64,000 nt of DNA, taken from positions 1 through 64,000 of the forward strand of contig JAJTBO010000015.1 in assembly GCA_021286855.1 (NCBI GenBank), written 5' to 3'. This document shows, piece after piece, positions 7,595 to 14,513 of the stretch. Every line of letters starts with the position of its first letter. Position 1 is the stretch's first letter. Below the pieces are notes generated by a model that was not told the origin of the DNA, ran no database searches, and saw only the letters and a list, made by a program, of their open reading frames with translations. Both the position numbers and the translations under genes were made by a program. The DNA comes from Hyphomicrobiales bacterium (GTDB lineage Bacteria; Pseudomonadota; Alphaproteobacteria; Rhizobiales; Ancalomicrobiaceae).

Positions 7595-8751
7595 GCCGTC
7601 GCTCCATGGGGTCGAAGGGGGGCGAAGGGCATCGCCCGCGCGGTGATCGTCGTCGCCTCGCCGTGGCCTTCGTTCTCCGGACCGAGGTCGATCCAGGCGT
7701 CGGCCCGCGCGATCGCCGTCCAGGTCGGTCGGCCGGTCGCCAGCGGTTCGAACGCCCCCGCCGCGTCGCGGGCCAGAAAGGCGAGTTCGGTGAAGCCGAT
7801 CTGCGAGACGATCTTGCGGGCGAGCCGCCCCTCGACGCGGTCGACGGTCGGCGCTTCGCCGGCGAGCCGCGCGATCATCGGTTCGATCAGGACGAGCGCG
7901 GCGACAAGCGCCTCCTCCGGCCGTTCCGGCAGGACGAGCGCCGGTCGGCCGGCGATCTCGCCCCAGGCGACCGCCTCGCATCCGACCAACGCCAGCCCGC
8001 CGCCGTCGACGCGGCCTCTCTCGCGCAGGAAGGCGAGCGCCGGATCGGACGGATCGAGATCGCCGCGCCCGAGGAGCAGCACGAGATCGACCTCGGTCGG
8101 AACGGCGATGTCGAACGTGTCGATCGAGGTCGCGGTGAGACCGGCCCCGAGCAGATCGGAGAGGGCGTTCGCGCCGGCGCGGCCGCGGATCTCGCCGTCG
8201 TGGAGGACGAGGAGATGCGGCCGCCGCACGGCGATCGTCTCGAGCCCGGCGGCCGCGGCGATGAGGGCCGCGATCCGTGTCAGGCGGGTTCCCGCCGCCG
8301 CGATCGGCGCATCCCTCATGGCGCAGAAGCCGCGCGGCATCAGGTCGGCGCCCGGCGACAGCGCGGTCTGCACGAGGACGCCGGCGGGGGAGGGCGTCGC
8401 GGCGTCGAAGCGCAGCACGGCGTCGAAGGGCGGTTCGACCGGCGCGCCGGGCTCGACCGGCGACGCGGCGACGAGCTCGATCGGCGCATAGGGCGACGCC
8501 CCGATCGTCTCGCTCGAGCGGACCGCGAACCCGCGCGCGAGCGCGATCGGCGCTTCCGGTTCGTCTCGTGGAAAAGCAACGTCGGTGGCGAGGACGGCGC
8601 CGACCCCATCCCTCGGGGCGAGGCCTTGCGCCTCGACCGGGACGAGCCCGGCGAGGAGGCGCTCGCGCAGCCGTTCGACCGAGGTCAGCGTCGCGCCGAA
8701 CGGCGTCGACGGCGTGGCCGGTCCCTTCGGCGATCTTCGTGCGATCCTCAC
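7591..8751 (-). CDS. Degenerate MoeA-like protein coupled to MoeA-PBP
   Basis: A 386-residue protein with the overall order of a MoeA domain but without its active-site motifs. The usual PPFDRSAMDGYA is replaced by PEAPIALARGFAV. The GDE(L/I) loop is replaced by HDGEIRGRAGANALSDLL. The SGGxSxG loop becomes LLGRGDLDPSD, and the PGKP/GLPGNP region becomes AGRPALVLPERPEEALV. It is probably a non-catalytic partner or scaffold in a MoeA heterodimer; this is inference. The GTG start at 8751 was chosen because GGAG lies 8 bases upstream; the longer frame to 8862 is arginine-rich shadow. Its TGA overlaps the GTG of the next gene, so the two are made together. It diverges from the gene at 8936. Confidence 0.7.
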   Translation of the reverse strand: MRIARRSPKGPATPSTPFGATLTSVERLRERLLAGLVPVEAQGLAPRDGVGAVLATDVAFPRDEPEAPIALARGFAVRSSETIGASPYAPIELVAASPVEPGAPVEPPFDAVLRFDAATPSPAGVLVQTALSPGADLMPRGFCAMRDAPIAAAGTRLTRIAALIAAAAGLETIAVRRPHLLVLHDGEIRGRAGANALSDLLGAGLTATSIDTFDIAVPTEVDLVLLLGRGDLDPSDPALAFLRERGRVDGGGLALVGCEAVAWGEIAGRPALVLPERPEEALVAALVLIEPMIARLAGEAPTVDRVEGRLARKIVSQIGFTELAFLARDAAGAFEPLATGRPTWTAIARADAWIDLGPENEGHGEATTITARAMPFAPLRPHGATA

Positions 8752-8861
8752 CCCGACAGCTCCGTTGGGTCGTATCCGGCGAGACTGGCACAGAGCGTCC
8801 CGCCGATCCATCGCTCTCGGCGGGCGTTCCCCCGGCCCTGCGCGCGACCGACGCATCGCCA

Positions 8862-8875
8862 TTGACGCGGGTCAA
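8862..8875. promoter_or_regulatory. FNR/FixK-type dyad TTGAC-N4-GTCAA
   Basis: A perfect dyad TTGACGCGGGTCAA in the 184-base region between the divergent MoeA-like (8751) and MoaD-like (8936) genes. It fits the alphaproteobacterial FnrL/FixK consensus TTGAY-N4-RTCAA. Its centre lies about 67 bases upstream of the rightward start codon and about 117 bases from the leftward start. This is compatible with oxygen-responsive activation of tungsten cofactor genes. Confidence 0.6.
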
Positions 8876-8935
8876 GCGCGACGATCGCGGCGTCGGCTAG
8901 TCTTGCGGCCTTCGCCGAGGGAGGGAGACGACGAG

Positions 8936-9289
8936 ATGGACGAGGCGATCGGCACGAACGGTCCCGCCGCCACGATCGGCCACAACGCCGGCGTCGTCTC
9001 GATCACGGTCGAGATCCGGCTGTTCAACAGCCTGACCCGTCACGCCGGCCCAGACGGCCCGGTGCGGCGTCTGGAGCTTTCGGCCGGCGCGACCGTCGGC
9101 GACGTCGTCGATCGTCTGCGCCTGCCCGTCGCCGACGTCTTCCTGGTGCTTCTGAACGGCCGCGACGTGACGCCGGGCCTCTACCGCGGCGGCTCGATCA
9201 ACCGCGACGCCGTCCTCGACCATGGCGACGTCCTCGCCTTCTCCGGCCCGGTCCCCTATTCCTTCGGCTTCGGCGCGCCGGTGGTGTGA
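8936..9289 (+). CDS. MoaD/ThiS-like ubiquitin-fold protein without terminal GG
   Basis: A 117-residue protein. About 20 disordered N-terminal residues (NGPAATIGHNAGVV) precede a MoaD/ThiS fold: ITVEIRLFNSLTRHAG, the helix GATVGDVVDRLRLP, then VFLVLLNGRDV and a final strand DGDVLAFSGPVP. It ends SFGFGAPVV, so the C-terminal Gly-Gly needed for thiocarboxylate formation is missing. It is therefore unlikely to be a sulfur carrier. A structural or regulatory role in the island is possible. GGGAG lies 9 bases before the ATG, and the FNR-type dyad is upstream. It is followed by the second ModE-type regulator with a gap of about 105 bases. Confidence 0.72.
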   Translation: MDEAIGTNGPAATIGHNAGVVSITVEIRLFNSLTRHAGPDGPVRRLELSAGATVGDVVDRLRLPVADVFLVLLNGRDVTPGLYRGGSINRDAVLDHGDVLAFSGPVPYSFGFGAPVV

Positions 9290-9395
9290 GCGCGAGACCC
9301 GACGTCGACCACGTTCGGTCGGACTACGGGTTTCCACCTCTCCTGTCGGACCCGCGCCGGCGCTAGTCTCCGCCGAAAGACGGACGGAGCCCGGC

Positions 9396-9746
9396 ATGGT
9401 TGCGCTCAGACTGCAGATTCGCGTCTCGGCGGACGTGCGAATCGGCCACGGCAAGATCCAACTCCTCGAAGGCGTCGATCGATACGGCTCGATCTCGGCC
9501 GCCGCGCGTGCGCTCGGCATGAGCTACCGACGCGGCTGGGAGCTGATCGACCACATGAACACAGCCTTCGGTCGTCCGGTCGCGGTTGGAACCACCGGAA
9601 GCACCGGCGGCGCCGAGCTCACCGACCTCGGCCGTGACATTGTGGCGCGGTGGCGCCTCCTCGAGCAAAAAGTGTCGCAGATTGCGACGGACGATGTCGC
9701 GTATTTCGACGAGTTGCTTCAGGACCCGTCCGAGCAAAGCTCCTGA
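9396..9746 (+). CDS. ModE-type winged-helix regulator 2 (HTH only)
   Basis: A 116-residue paralogue of the regulator at 5299-5670. It shows the ModE pattern VRIGHGKIQLLEGVDRYGSI, AARALGMSYRRGWELIDHMN and the glycine-containing wing TGSTGGAELTDLGRDIVA. The molybdate/tungstate-binding MOP region is absent. The wing is shorter in glycine than in its paralogue, which suggests different DNA targets or partners. The ATG at 9396 follows ACGGAG. It sits directly upstream of the second AOR operon and is co-directional with it, so autoregulation plus control of that operon is a reasonable inference. Confidence 0.83.
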   Translation: MVALRLQIRVSADVRIGHGKIQLLEGVDRYGSISAAARALGMSYRRGWELIDHMNTAFGRPVAVGTTGSTGGAELTDLGRDIVARWRLLEQKVSQIATDDVAYFDELLQDPSEQSS

Positions 9747-9853
9747 TCGAGAAATCGTCTCCGTTTGGGACCAAGTGACGGCCAGGTCGAGACGCCGATC
9801 GATGCTTCGATTGTGCTGCGTCTCGCATAATAAGATCGAGTGCGAATTCCAAT

Positions 9854-9866
9854 CGAACGAGGTTCG
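9854..9866. promoter_or_regulatory. Dyad CGAAC-GAG-GTTCG upstream of the second AOR
   Basis: A perfect 5-bp-arm dyad about 100 bases upstream of the AOR start at 9962, in a 215-base AT-enriched gap. A further TCGAACGA half-site lies at 9892-9899. The CGAAC/GTTCG pairing is also seen at 18397-18412 upstream of tupB and, in the opposite arrangement, at 5082-5089 upstream of aorA. It is a candidate binding site for one of the ModE-type proteins. Confidence 0.35.
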
Positions 9867-9961
9867 GGTCTTTCATCCGGGCCATCGATGGTCGAACGAA
9901 TGCGACGCCGGAACGGACGACCATCCCGTCGAAGGCGGCGTCGAGACGGCTGGAGTTCGCC

Positions 9962-11692
9962 ATGCACAAGATCTTTCGCATCGACATGACCGACCTGAAG
10001 GCGACGGTCGAAACGGTTCCCGAGGCCTGGGCCGGTCTCGGTGGGCGCGCGCTCACCTCGACCATCGTCGCGGCCGAAGTGCCGCCGACCTGTCACCCGC
10101 TCGGCCCGAACAACAAGCTGGTCTTCGCGCCGGGCCTCCTGTCGGGCACGGCGGCGTCGAACGCCGGCCGCTTCTCCTGCGGCGCCAAGAGCCCGCTGAC
10201 CGGCGGGATCAAGGAATGTTCGGCCGGCGGTTCGGCCGGCCGCATCATCGCCCGCCTCGGCATCAAGGCGATCATCCTCGAAGGTCAGCCGAAGGGTGAG
10301 GGCTGGTACGGCCTGATCGTCCGCAAGGACGGCGTCGAGATCGTCCCGGAGACCGAAACCCTCGGCAAGGGCAACTTCGCGGTGGTCGAGGACCTGACCG
10401 CCCGCCTCGGCGAGGACTTCGGCGTCATCACCCTCGGCCCGGCCGGCGAGCACCTGATGGCGGTCTCCGACATCTCGGTGAAGGACCCCGACGGCAAGCT
10501 GCGCAGCTTCGGCCGCGGCGGCCTCGGCGCGGTGATGGGCTCGAAGCGCGTCAAGTTCATCGCCATCGACCCCGAAGGCGTCGCCAACCTCGCCATCGCC
10601 GATCCGGCGGCGTTCAAGGTGGCCAACAAGGCCTTCACCAAGACCTTGAACGACCATCCGGTCTCCGGCCAGGGCCTGAAGAAGTACGGCACCGCGGTCC
10701 TCGTCAACATCATCAACGAAGCCGGCGGCCTGCCGACCAAGAACTTCACTTCCGGTCAGTGCGACCACCACGACCAGATCTCCGGCGAACAGATGTACGA
10801 CAACATCGTCGCCCGCGGCGGCGAGCCGACGCACGGCTGCTCGGTCGGCTGTCAGATCCAGTGCTCGCAGGTCTACAACGACAAGGACGGCAAGTTCCTC
10901 ACCTCGGGCTTCGAATACGAGACGATCTGGGCGCTCGGCGCCGACGGCCTCATCAAGGATCTCGACATCATCGCCGAGATCGACAACGTCATGGACGACA
11001 TCGGCGTCGACTCGATCGAAGTGCCGGTGATGTTCGCGGTCGCGATGGAAGCGGGGCTCCTGCCCTGGGGCGACGGCAAGCGCATGCTGGAGATGCTGCG
11101 CGAGGACATCGCCAAGGGCACCTCGCTCGGTCGTCTGCTCGGCGGCGGCACCGCCGCGGTCGGTCGCGCCTTCGGCCTGACCCGCATCCCGGTCGTCAAG
11201 AACCAGGCGATCCCGGCCTATGATCCGCGCGCCATCAAGGGCATCGGCGTCACCTACGCCACCACCACGATGGGCGCCGACCACACCGCCGGCTACGCCA
11301 TCGCCACCAACATCCTCAACGTCGGCGGCAAGGTCGATCCGCTGTCGAACGACGGTCAGGTCGATCTCTCCCGCAATCTCCAGATCGCCACCGCGGCGGT
11401 CGATTCGACCGGCCTGTGCCTGTTCATCGCCTTCCCGGCGCTGGACATCCCGGAATGCCTCGCCTCGGTCGTCGGCATGCTCAACGCCCGTTACGGCCTG
11501 TCGCTCACCGGCGACGACGTGGTGGCGCTCGGCAAGCAGGTCCTGAAGACCGAGCACGCCTTCAACCTCGCCGCCGGCCTCGGCGACGAGAGCGATCGCC
11601 TGCCGGAGTTCTTCGAACTGGAGCCGATCGCCCCCCATCAGGTGAAATGGGACATGGACCCCAAGGAGCTCGCGACCTTCTGGAGCTTCTGA
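9962..11692 (+). CDS. Second AOR-family tungsten oxidoreductase, distinct subfamily
   Basis: A 576-residue AOR-family enzyme only distantly related to AorB. It is shorter and has a different cluster motif, C293, C297, C301 (CX3CX3C) with C486, as in the YdhV-like branch of the family. The pterin-facing segment IPAYDPRAIKGIGVTYATTT (417-436) and DSTGLCLF (481-488) are conserved. The substrate is unknown; the branch includes proteins with no assigned aldehyde. A TGGAG ribosome-binding site lies 6 bases before the ATG. The downstream MoaD, ThiF-like, MoaD-like and CCG-domain Fe-S genes are close-packed and co-directional, implying a self-contained enzyme, cofactor and electron-transfer operon. 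Confidence 0.9.
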   Translation: MHKIFRIDMTDLKATVETVPEAWAGLGGRALTSTIVAAEVPPTCHPLGPNNKLVFAPGLLSGTAASNAGRFSCGAKSPLTGGIKECSAGGSAGRIIARLGIKAIILEGQPKGEGWYGLIVRKDGVEIVPETETLGKGNFAVVEDLTARLGEDFGVITLGPAGEHLMAVSDISVKDPDGKLRSFGRGGLGAVMGSKRVKFIAIDPEGVANLAIADPAAFKVANKAFTKTLNDHPVSGQGLKKYGTAVLVNIINEAGGLPTKNFTSGQCDHHDQISGEQMYDNIVARGGEPTHGCSVGCQIQCSQVYNDKDGKFLTSGFEYETIWALGADGLIKDLDIIAEIDNVMDDIGVDSIEVPVMFAVAMEAGLLPWGDGKRMLEMLREDIAKGTSLGRLLGGGTAAVGRAFGLTRIPVVKNQAIPAYDPRAIKGIGVTYATTTMGADHTAGYAIATNILNVGGKVDPLSNDGQVDLSRNLQIATAAVDSTGLCLFIAFPALDIPECLASVVGMLNARYGLSLTGDDVVALGKQVLKTEHAFNLAAGLGDESDRLPEFFELEPIAPHQVKWDMDPKELATFWSF

Positions 11693-11730
11693 GGGTGAAT
11701 GCGCAGACTTGCCCTGCCGGAGGACCGGAC

Positions 11731-11955
11731 ATGAAGATCACGGTCAAACTGTTCGCGACCTTCCGGCAGGGTCGTTTCAAGATCGAGGATCGCGACGTGC
11801 CCGTCGGCACGCGGGTGCTCGACGTGCTGCATTCGCTCGACATCGATCCGGCCGACGTCGGCACGCTGTTCGTCAAGGGACGCGCCGTCGAGGTCGACCG
11901 GGTGCTCGACGAGGGAGAGGCGATCGCCATCTTCCCCCTCGTCGGCGGAGGCTAG
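11731..11955 (+). CDS. MoaD/ThiS-family sulfur carrier with C-terminal GG
   Basis: A compact 74-residue ubiquitin-fold protein beginning MKITVKLFATFRQGRF and ending FPLVGGG. The terminal Gly-Gly is the site that E1-like enzymes adenylate and then load with sulfur. GGAGG lies upstream of the ATG at normal spacing. It follows the second AOR by 38 bases, and the ThiF-like activating enzyme starts 3 bases after its stop. That gene order makes these two a plausible carrier/activator pair dedicated to the neighbouring tungstoenzyme. The longer upstream frame runs through AOR coding sequence and is a shadow. Confidence 0.85.
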   Translation: MKITVKLFATFRQGRFKIEDRDVPVGTRVLDVLHSLDIDPADVGTLFVKGRAVEVDRVLDEGEAIAIFPLVGGG

Positions 11956-11958
11956 GCC

Positions 11959-12717
11959 ATGGCCGCGCCGTCCGACCTCGAACGTTGGGCCCGCCACATC
12001 GTCCTGCGTGACGTCGGCGGTCCCGGCCAACAGAAGATCCGCGCCGCCCGCGTCCTCGTCGTCGGGGCGGGCGGGCTCGGCTCGCCGATCCTCCTCTATC
12101 TCGCCGCCGCCGGCATCGGCACGATCGGCCTCGTCGACGACGACCGCGTCTCGCTCTCCAATCTGCAGCGCCAGGTGATCCACCGCCTCGAGGACGTCGG
12201 CCGGCTCAAGGTCGAGAGCGCCCGCGACGCGATCGCCCGGCTCGATCCGGGCATCGCGGTGGTCCTCCATCCGATCCGTCTCGACGCGGCCAACGCCGAC
12301 GCCATCGTCGCCGGCTGGGACGTGGTGGTCGACGGGGTCGACACGCTCGACGCTCGCTTCGTCCTCGCCGACGCCTGCGAGCGGGCGCGGACGCCGCTGG
12401 TCAGCTCCGGCGTGCTCGAGTTCTACGGTTGGCTGACCGTGCTCGAACCCTGGAAGACGGGCGAGGACGGACGGCCCAATCCGCGTTTCCGAGACGTCGT
12501 CCGCCGTCCGGCGCAGGGTCGACAGCCGACCTGCGCCGAAGTCGGCATCCTCGGCGTCGTGCCCGGCGTCCTCGGCACGCTCGCCGCCAACGAGGTGCTG
12601 AAACTCGTCGTCGGCTACGGCGAGCCCCTGGTGCGACGTCTCCTCAGCGTCGATCTGCGCGACGTCGGCTTCGACGTGCTCGACTACGCCGCGCCCGATC
12701 CGGGGGACGGCTCATGA
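11959..12717 (+). CDS. ThiF/MoeB-like E1 adenylyltransferase lacking the zinc site
   Basis: A 252-residue E1-like enzyme. The nucleotide-binding loop VLVVGAGGLGSPILLYLAAAG is near residue 33, followed by the DDDRVSLSNLQRQVIH motif that binds ATP and the carrier protein. PTCAEVGILGVVPGVLG carries the conserved cysteine-containing segment. MoeB and ThiF usually have two CxxC pairs for structural zinc; these are absent here, and the region between is replaced by VLEPWKTGEDGRPNPRFRD. It presumably activates the MoaD protein encoded 3 bases upstream. GGAGG lies 7 bases before the ATG. The next gene overlaps its stop by ATGA. Confidence 0.85.
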   Translation: MAAPSDLERWARHIVLRDVGGPGQQKIRAARVLVVGAGGLGSPILLYLAAAGIGTIGLVDDDRVSLSNLQRQVIHRLEDVGRLKVESARDAIARLDPGIAVVLHPIRLDAANADAIVAGWDVVVDGVDTLDARFVLADACERARTPLVSSGVLEFYGWLTVLEPWKTGEDGRPNPRFRDVVRRPAQGRQPTCAEVGILGVVPGVLGTLAANEVLKLVVGYGEPLVRRLLSVDLRDVGFDVLDYAAPDPGDGS

Positions 12718-13019
12718 GCGGACAAGGAACCATCGACGTCGTCGGCTTCATGGATCTGGCGAGCCTGTTCCGCGCGCGCGGATGGGCCTCGCCGCATCGT
12801 ATGGACCTCGACGCGGAGATCGACGGCGACGAACTCCTGCGCCGCCTCGACGTCCCCGACGCGGCGGTCGAATGCCTCTTCGTCAATCACCACGCGATCA
12901 TGGTCGCCGCCGCCCGCATCCGCCCCGGCGATCGGGTCGCGGTGGTTCCGCCCGGCGTTCCCGGCCCGCATCGCTTCAGCCTCGGCATCTGGAAGCGGCC
13001 CGATGCGGCGGGGAAATGA
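12714..13019 (+). CDS. MoaD/ThiS-like small protein without terminal GG
   Basis: A 101-residue protein overlapping the end of the ThiF-like gene by four bases (ATGA). It has MoaD-like elements: a first strand/helix (VVGFMDLASLFRARGW), LLRRLDVPDAAVECLFVNHH, and IRPGDRVAVVPPGVPGPHRF. It ends KRPDAAGK, so a Gly-Gly tail is missing. The PPGVPGP segment followed by a short strand replaces the usual tail. It may bind the ThiF-like protein or the AOR itself as a non-transferable ubiquitin-like subunit; this is inference from fold and position. The function is unknown. Confidence 0.7.
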   Translation: MSGQGTIDVVGFMDLASLFRARGWASPHRMDLDAEIDGDELLRRLDVPDAAVECLFVNHHAIMVAAARIRPGDRVAVVPPGVPGPHRFSLGIWKRPDAAGK

Positions 13020-13049
13020 GATCTTGCAAACCGACGTCGTAGACGCGCC

Positions 13050-14513
13050 ATGAGAGAAGCCCCCGAGACCATCGCCCGCGGCGTCCTCACCCTCTGCGCC
13101 GATTGCGATCAGTGCCGCGATCTGCTCGACGAGGCGCCCTGCCAGTTCTTTCCGCGGCTCTTCACCTACGCCGATCGCATGAAGGCCGGCGGGCCCGTTC
13201 CGGACGGCCGCGAATGGCTCGACATGATCGATCTGTGCAATTCCTGCGGCCAATGCCCCTGCGCCTCGATCCAGACCCGGATCCGCGAGGCCAAGGACGC
13301 CTTCGTCGCCCGCGACGGCCTCGCCTTCGGCGTACGGTTGATCGAGGACGTCCGTCTGACCGGCCGCCTGTGCGGCATGGCGCCCTCGATCGCCAACGCC
13401 CTGATGCGGACCGAACCGGTCGCCGGTTGGCTGAAGCGCGCCGTCGGCGTCGACCCGGCGCGCCGCCTGCCGACGGTTCCCGCCGAGGGGTTCGACGCCT
13501 GGGCGGCGCGTGAAGGGCTGCACGAGCCGGTCGAGGGGCCGGGGCGCAAGGTCGCCTATTTCGTCGGCTGCACGGCCCGCCACTATTTCCCCGAAGTGGC
13601 GAGGGCGACGGTCGAGGTGCTGCGCGCCGCCGGGATCGGGGTCTTCGTGCCGCCGGATCAACAGTGCTGCGGCATGCCGACCTACCTCGAGGGGGATCGT
13701 CCCTTCACCGAGAAGCTGGCGAAGACCAATCTGCCGATCCTGCGCGACTGCGTGCGGGCCGGGTACGACGTCGTCTCCGCCTGCCCGACCTGCTCCTTCG
13801 CCTTCAAGACGGTGCTGGCGCGCGGCGCCCGGTTCGCGCCGCAGCGCCGGGAGCGGATCCTCGCCCTGGCCGAAGAGGAGGGCGGCGACGTGCCCGGCGC
13901 CATCGATCGGCTCGCCGCCTTCGACGCCGCGCCGACCGGCCGCACCGGCTCGGCGGCGGCGGAGTTCTCCGCGCCCTGGGTGGTCAACCACCTGCTCGTC
14001 CGCCCCCATGCCGGCGAAGGCGTCGACGACGGCTATTTCGCCGACCTCGATCCCGATCTCCGGATCGAGGTCGCCTCGCACGTCTGGGAGCTCGGCGAAT
14101 ACCTGCGCGATCTCGTGGCCCAAGGCCTGTGGTCGCTCCCTGCGGGGATCGACGGCGAACGCCTCGGGCACTTCCCGCCCTGCCACTTGCGCGAACAGGA
14201 GATGGGACGCCCCTGGGCCGAGCTTCTGGCCGAGATCGACGGGCTCGACGTCACGACCCTCGGCCGCGCCGACGACTGTTGCGGCCTCGGCGGCATCATG
14301 GGCTTCAAGACGAACTTCCATCACGCCTCGCTCGCCATGGGGCGCGGCCTGATGGCGCGGACCGAGGCCGTCGCGCCGGATCGCGTCGTCACCGAATGCC
14401 TCGGCTGCCGCGTCCAGTTCGAGCAGATGCAGAGCCGACCGGTCGCCCATCCGGTCGAGATCCTCGCCGACGCGCTGCGCGCCGAGGCCGTCGATCAGAA
14501 CAGCAGGCGATAG
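13050..14513 (+). CDS. CCG-domain (HdrD/GlpC-like) Fe-S protein, likely AOR redox partner
   Basis: A 487-residue cytoplasmic iron-sulfur protein. The N terminus has two ferredoxin-like cysteine groups (LCADCDQCRDLLDEAPC, LCNSCGQCPC). Two CCG (cysteine-rich) domains follow: CTARH...QQCCGMPTY...CPTCSFAFK, then FPPCHLRE...DDCCGLGGIMG...ECLGCRVQFE. CCG domains bind non-cubane or cubane clusters in heterodisulfide reductase, glycolate oxidase and glycerol-3-phosphate dehydrogenase C subunits. No membrane segment is evident. It ends the second AOR operon and probably carries electrons to or from that enzyme; the ultimate acceptor is unknown. No strong ribosome-binding site was found before its ATG. 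Its 3' end overlaps the convergent moeA gene by 19 bases. Confidence 0.83.
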   Translation: MREAPETIARGVLTLCADCDQCRDLLDEAPCQFFPRLFTYADRMKAGGPVPDGREWLDMIDLCNSCGQCPCASIQTRIREAKDAFVARDGLAFGVRLIEDVRLTGRLCGMAPSIANALMRTEPVAGWLKRAVGVDPARRLPTVPAEGFDAWAAREGLHEPVEGPGRKVAYFVGCTARHYFPEVARATVEVLRAAGIGVFVPPDQQCCGMPTYLEGDRPFTEKLAKTNLPILRDCVRAGYDVVSACPTCSFAFKTVLARGARFAPQRRERILALAEEEGGDVPGAIDRLAAFDAAPTGRTGSAAAEFSAPWVVNHLLVRPHAGEGVDDGYFADLDPDLRIEVASHVWELGEYLRDLVAQGLWSLPAGIDGERLGHFPPCHLREQEMGRPWAELLAEIDGLDVTTLGRADDCCGLGGIMGFKTNFHHASLAMGRGLMARTEAVAPDRVVTECLGCRVQFEQMQSRPVAHPVEILADALRAEAVDQNSRR

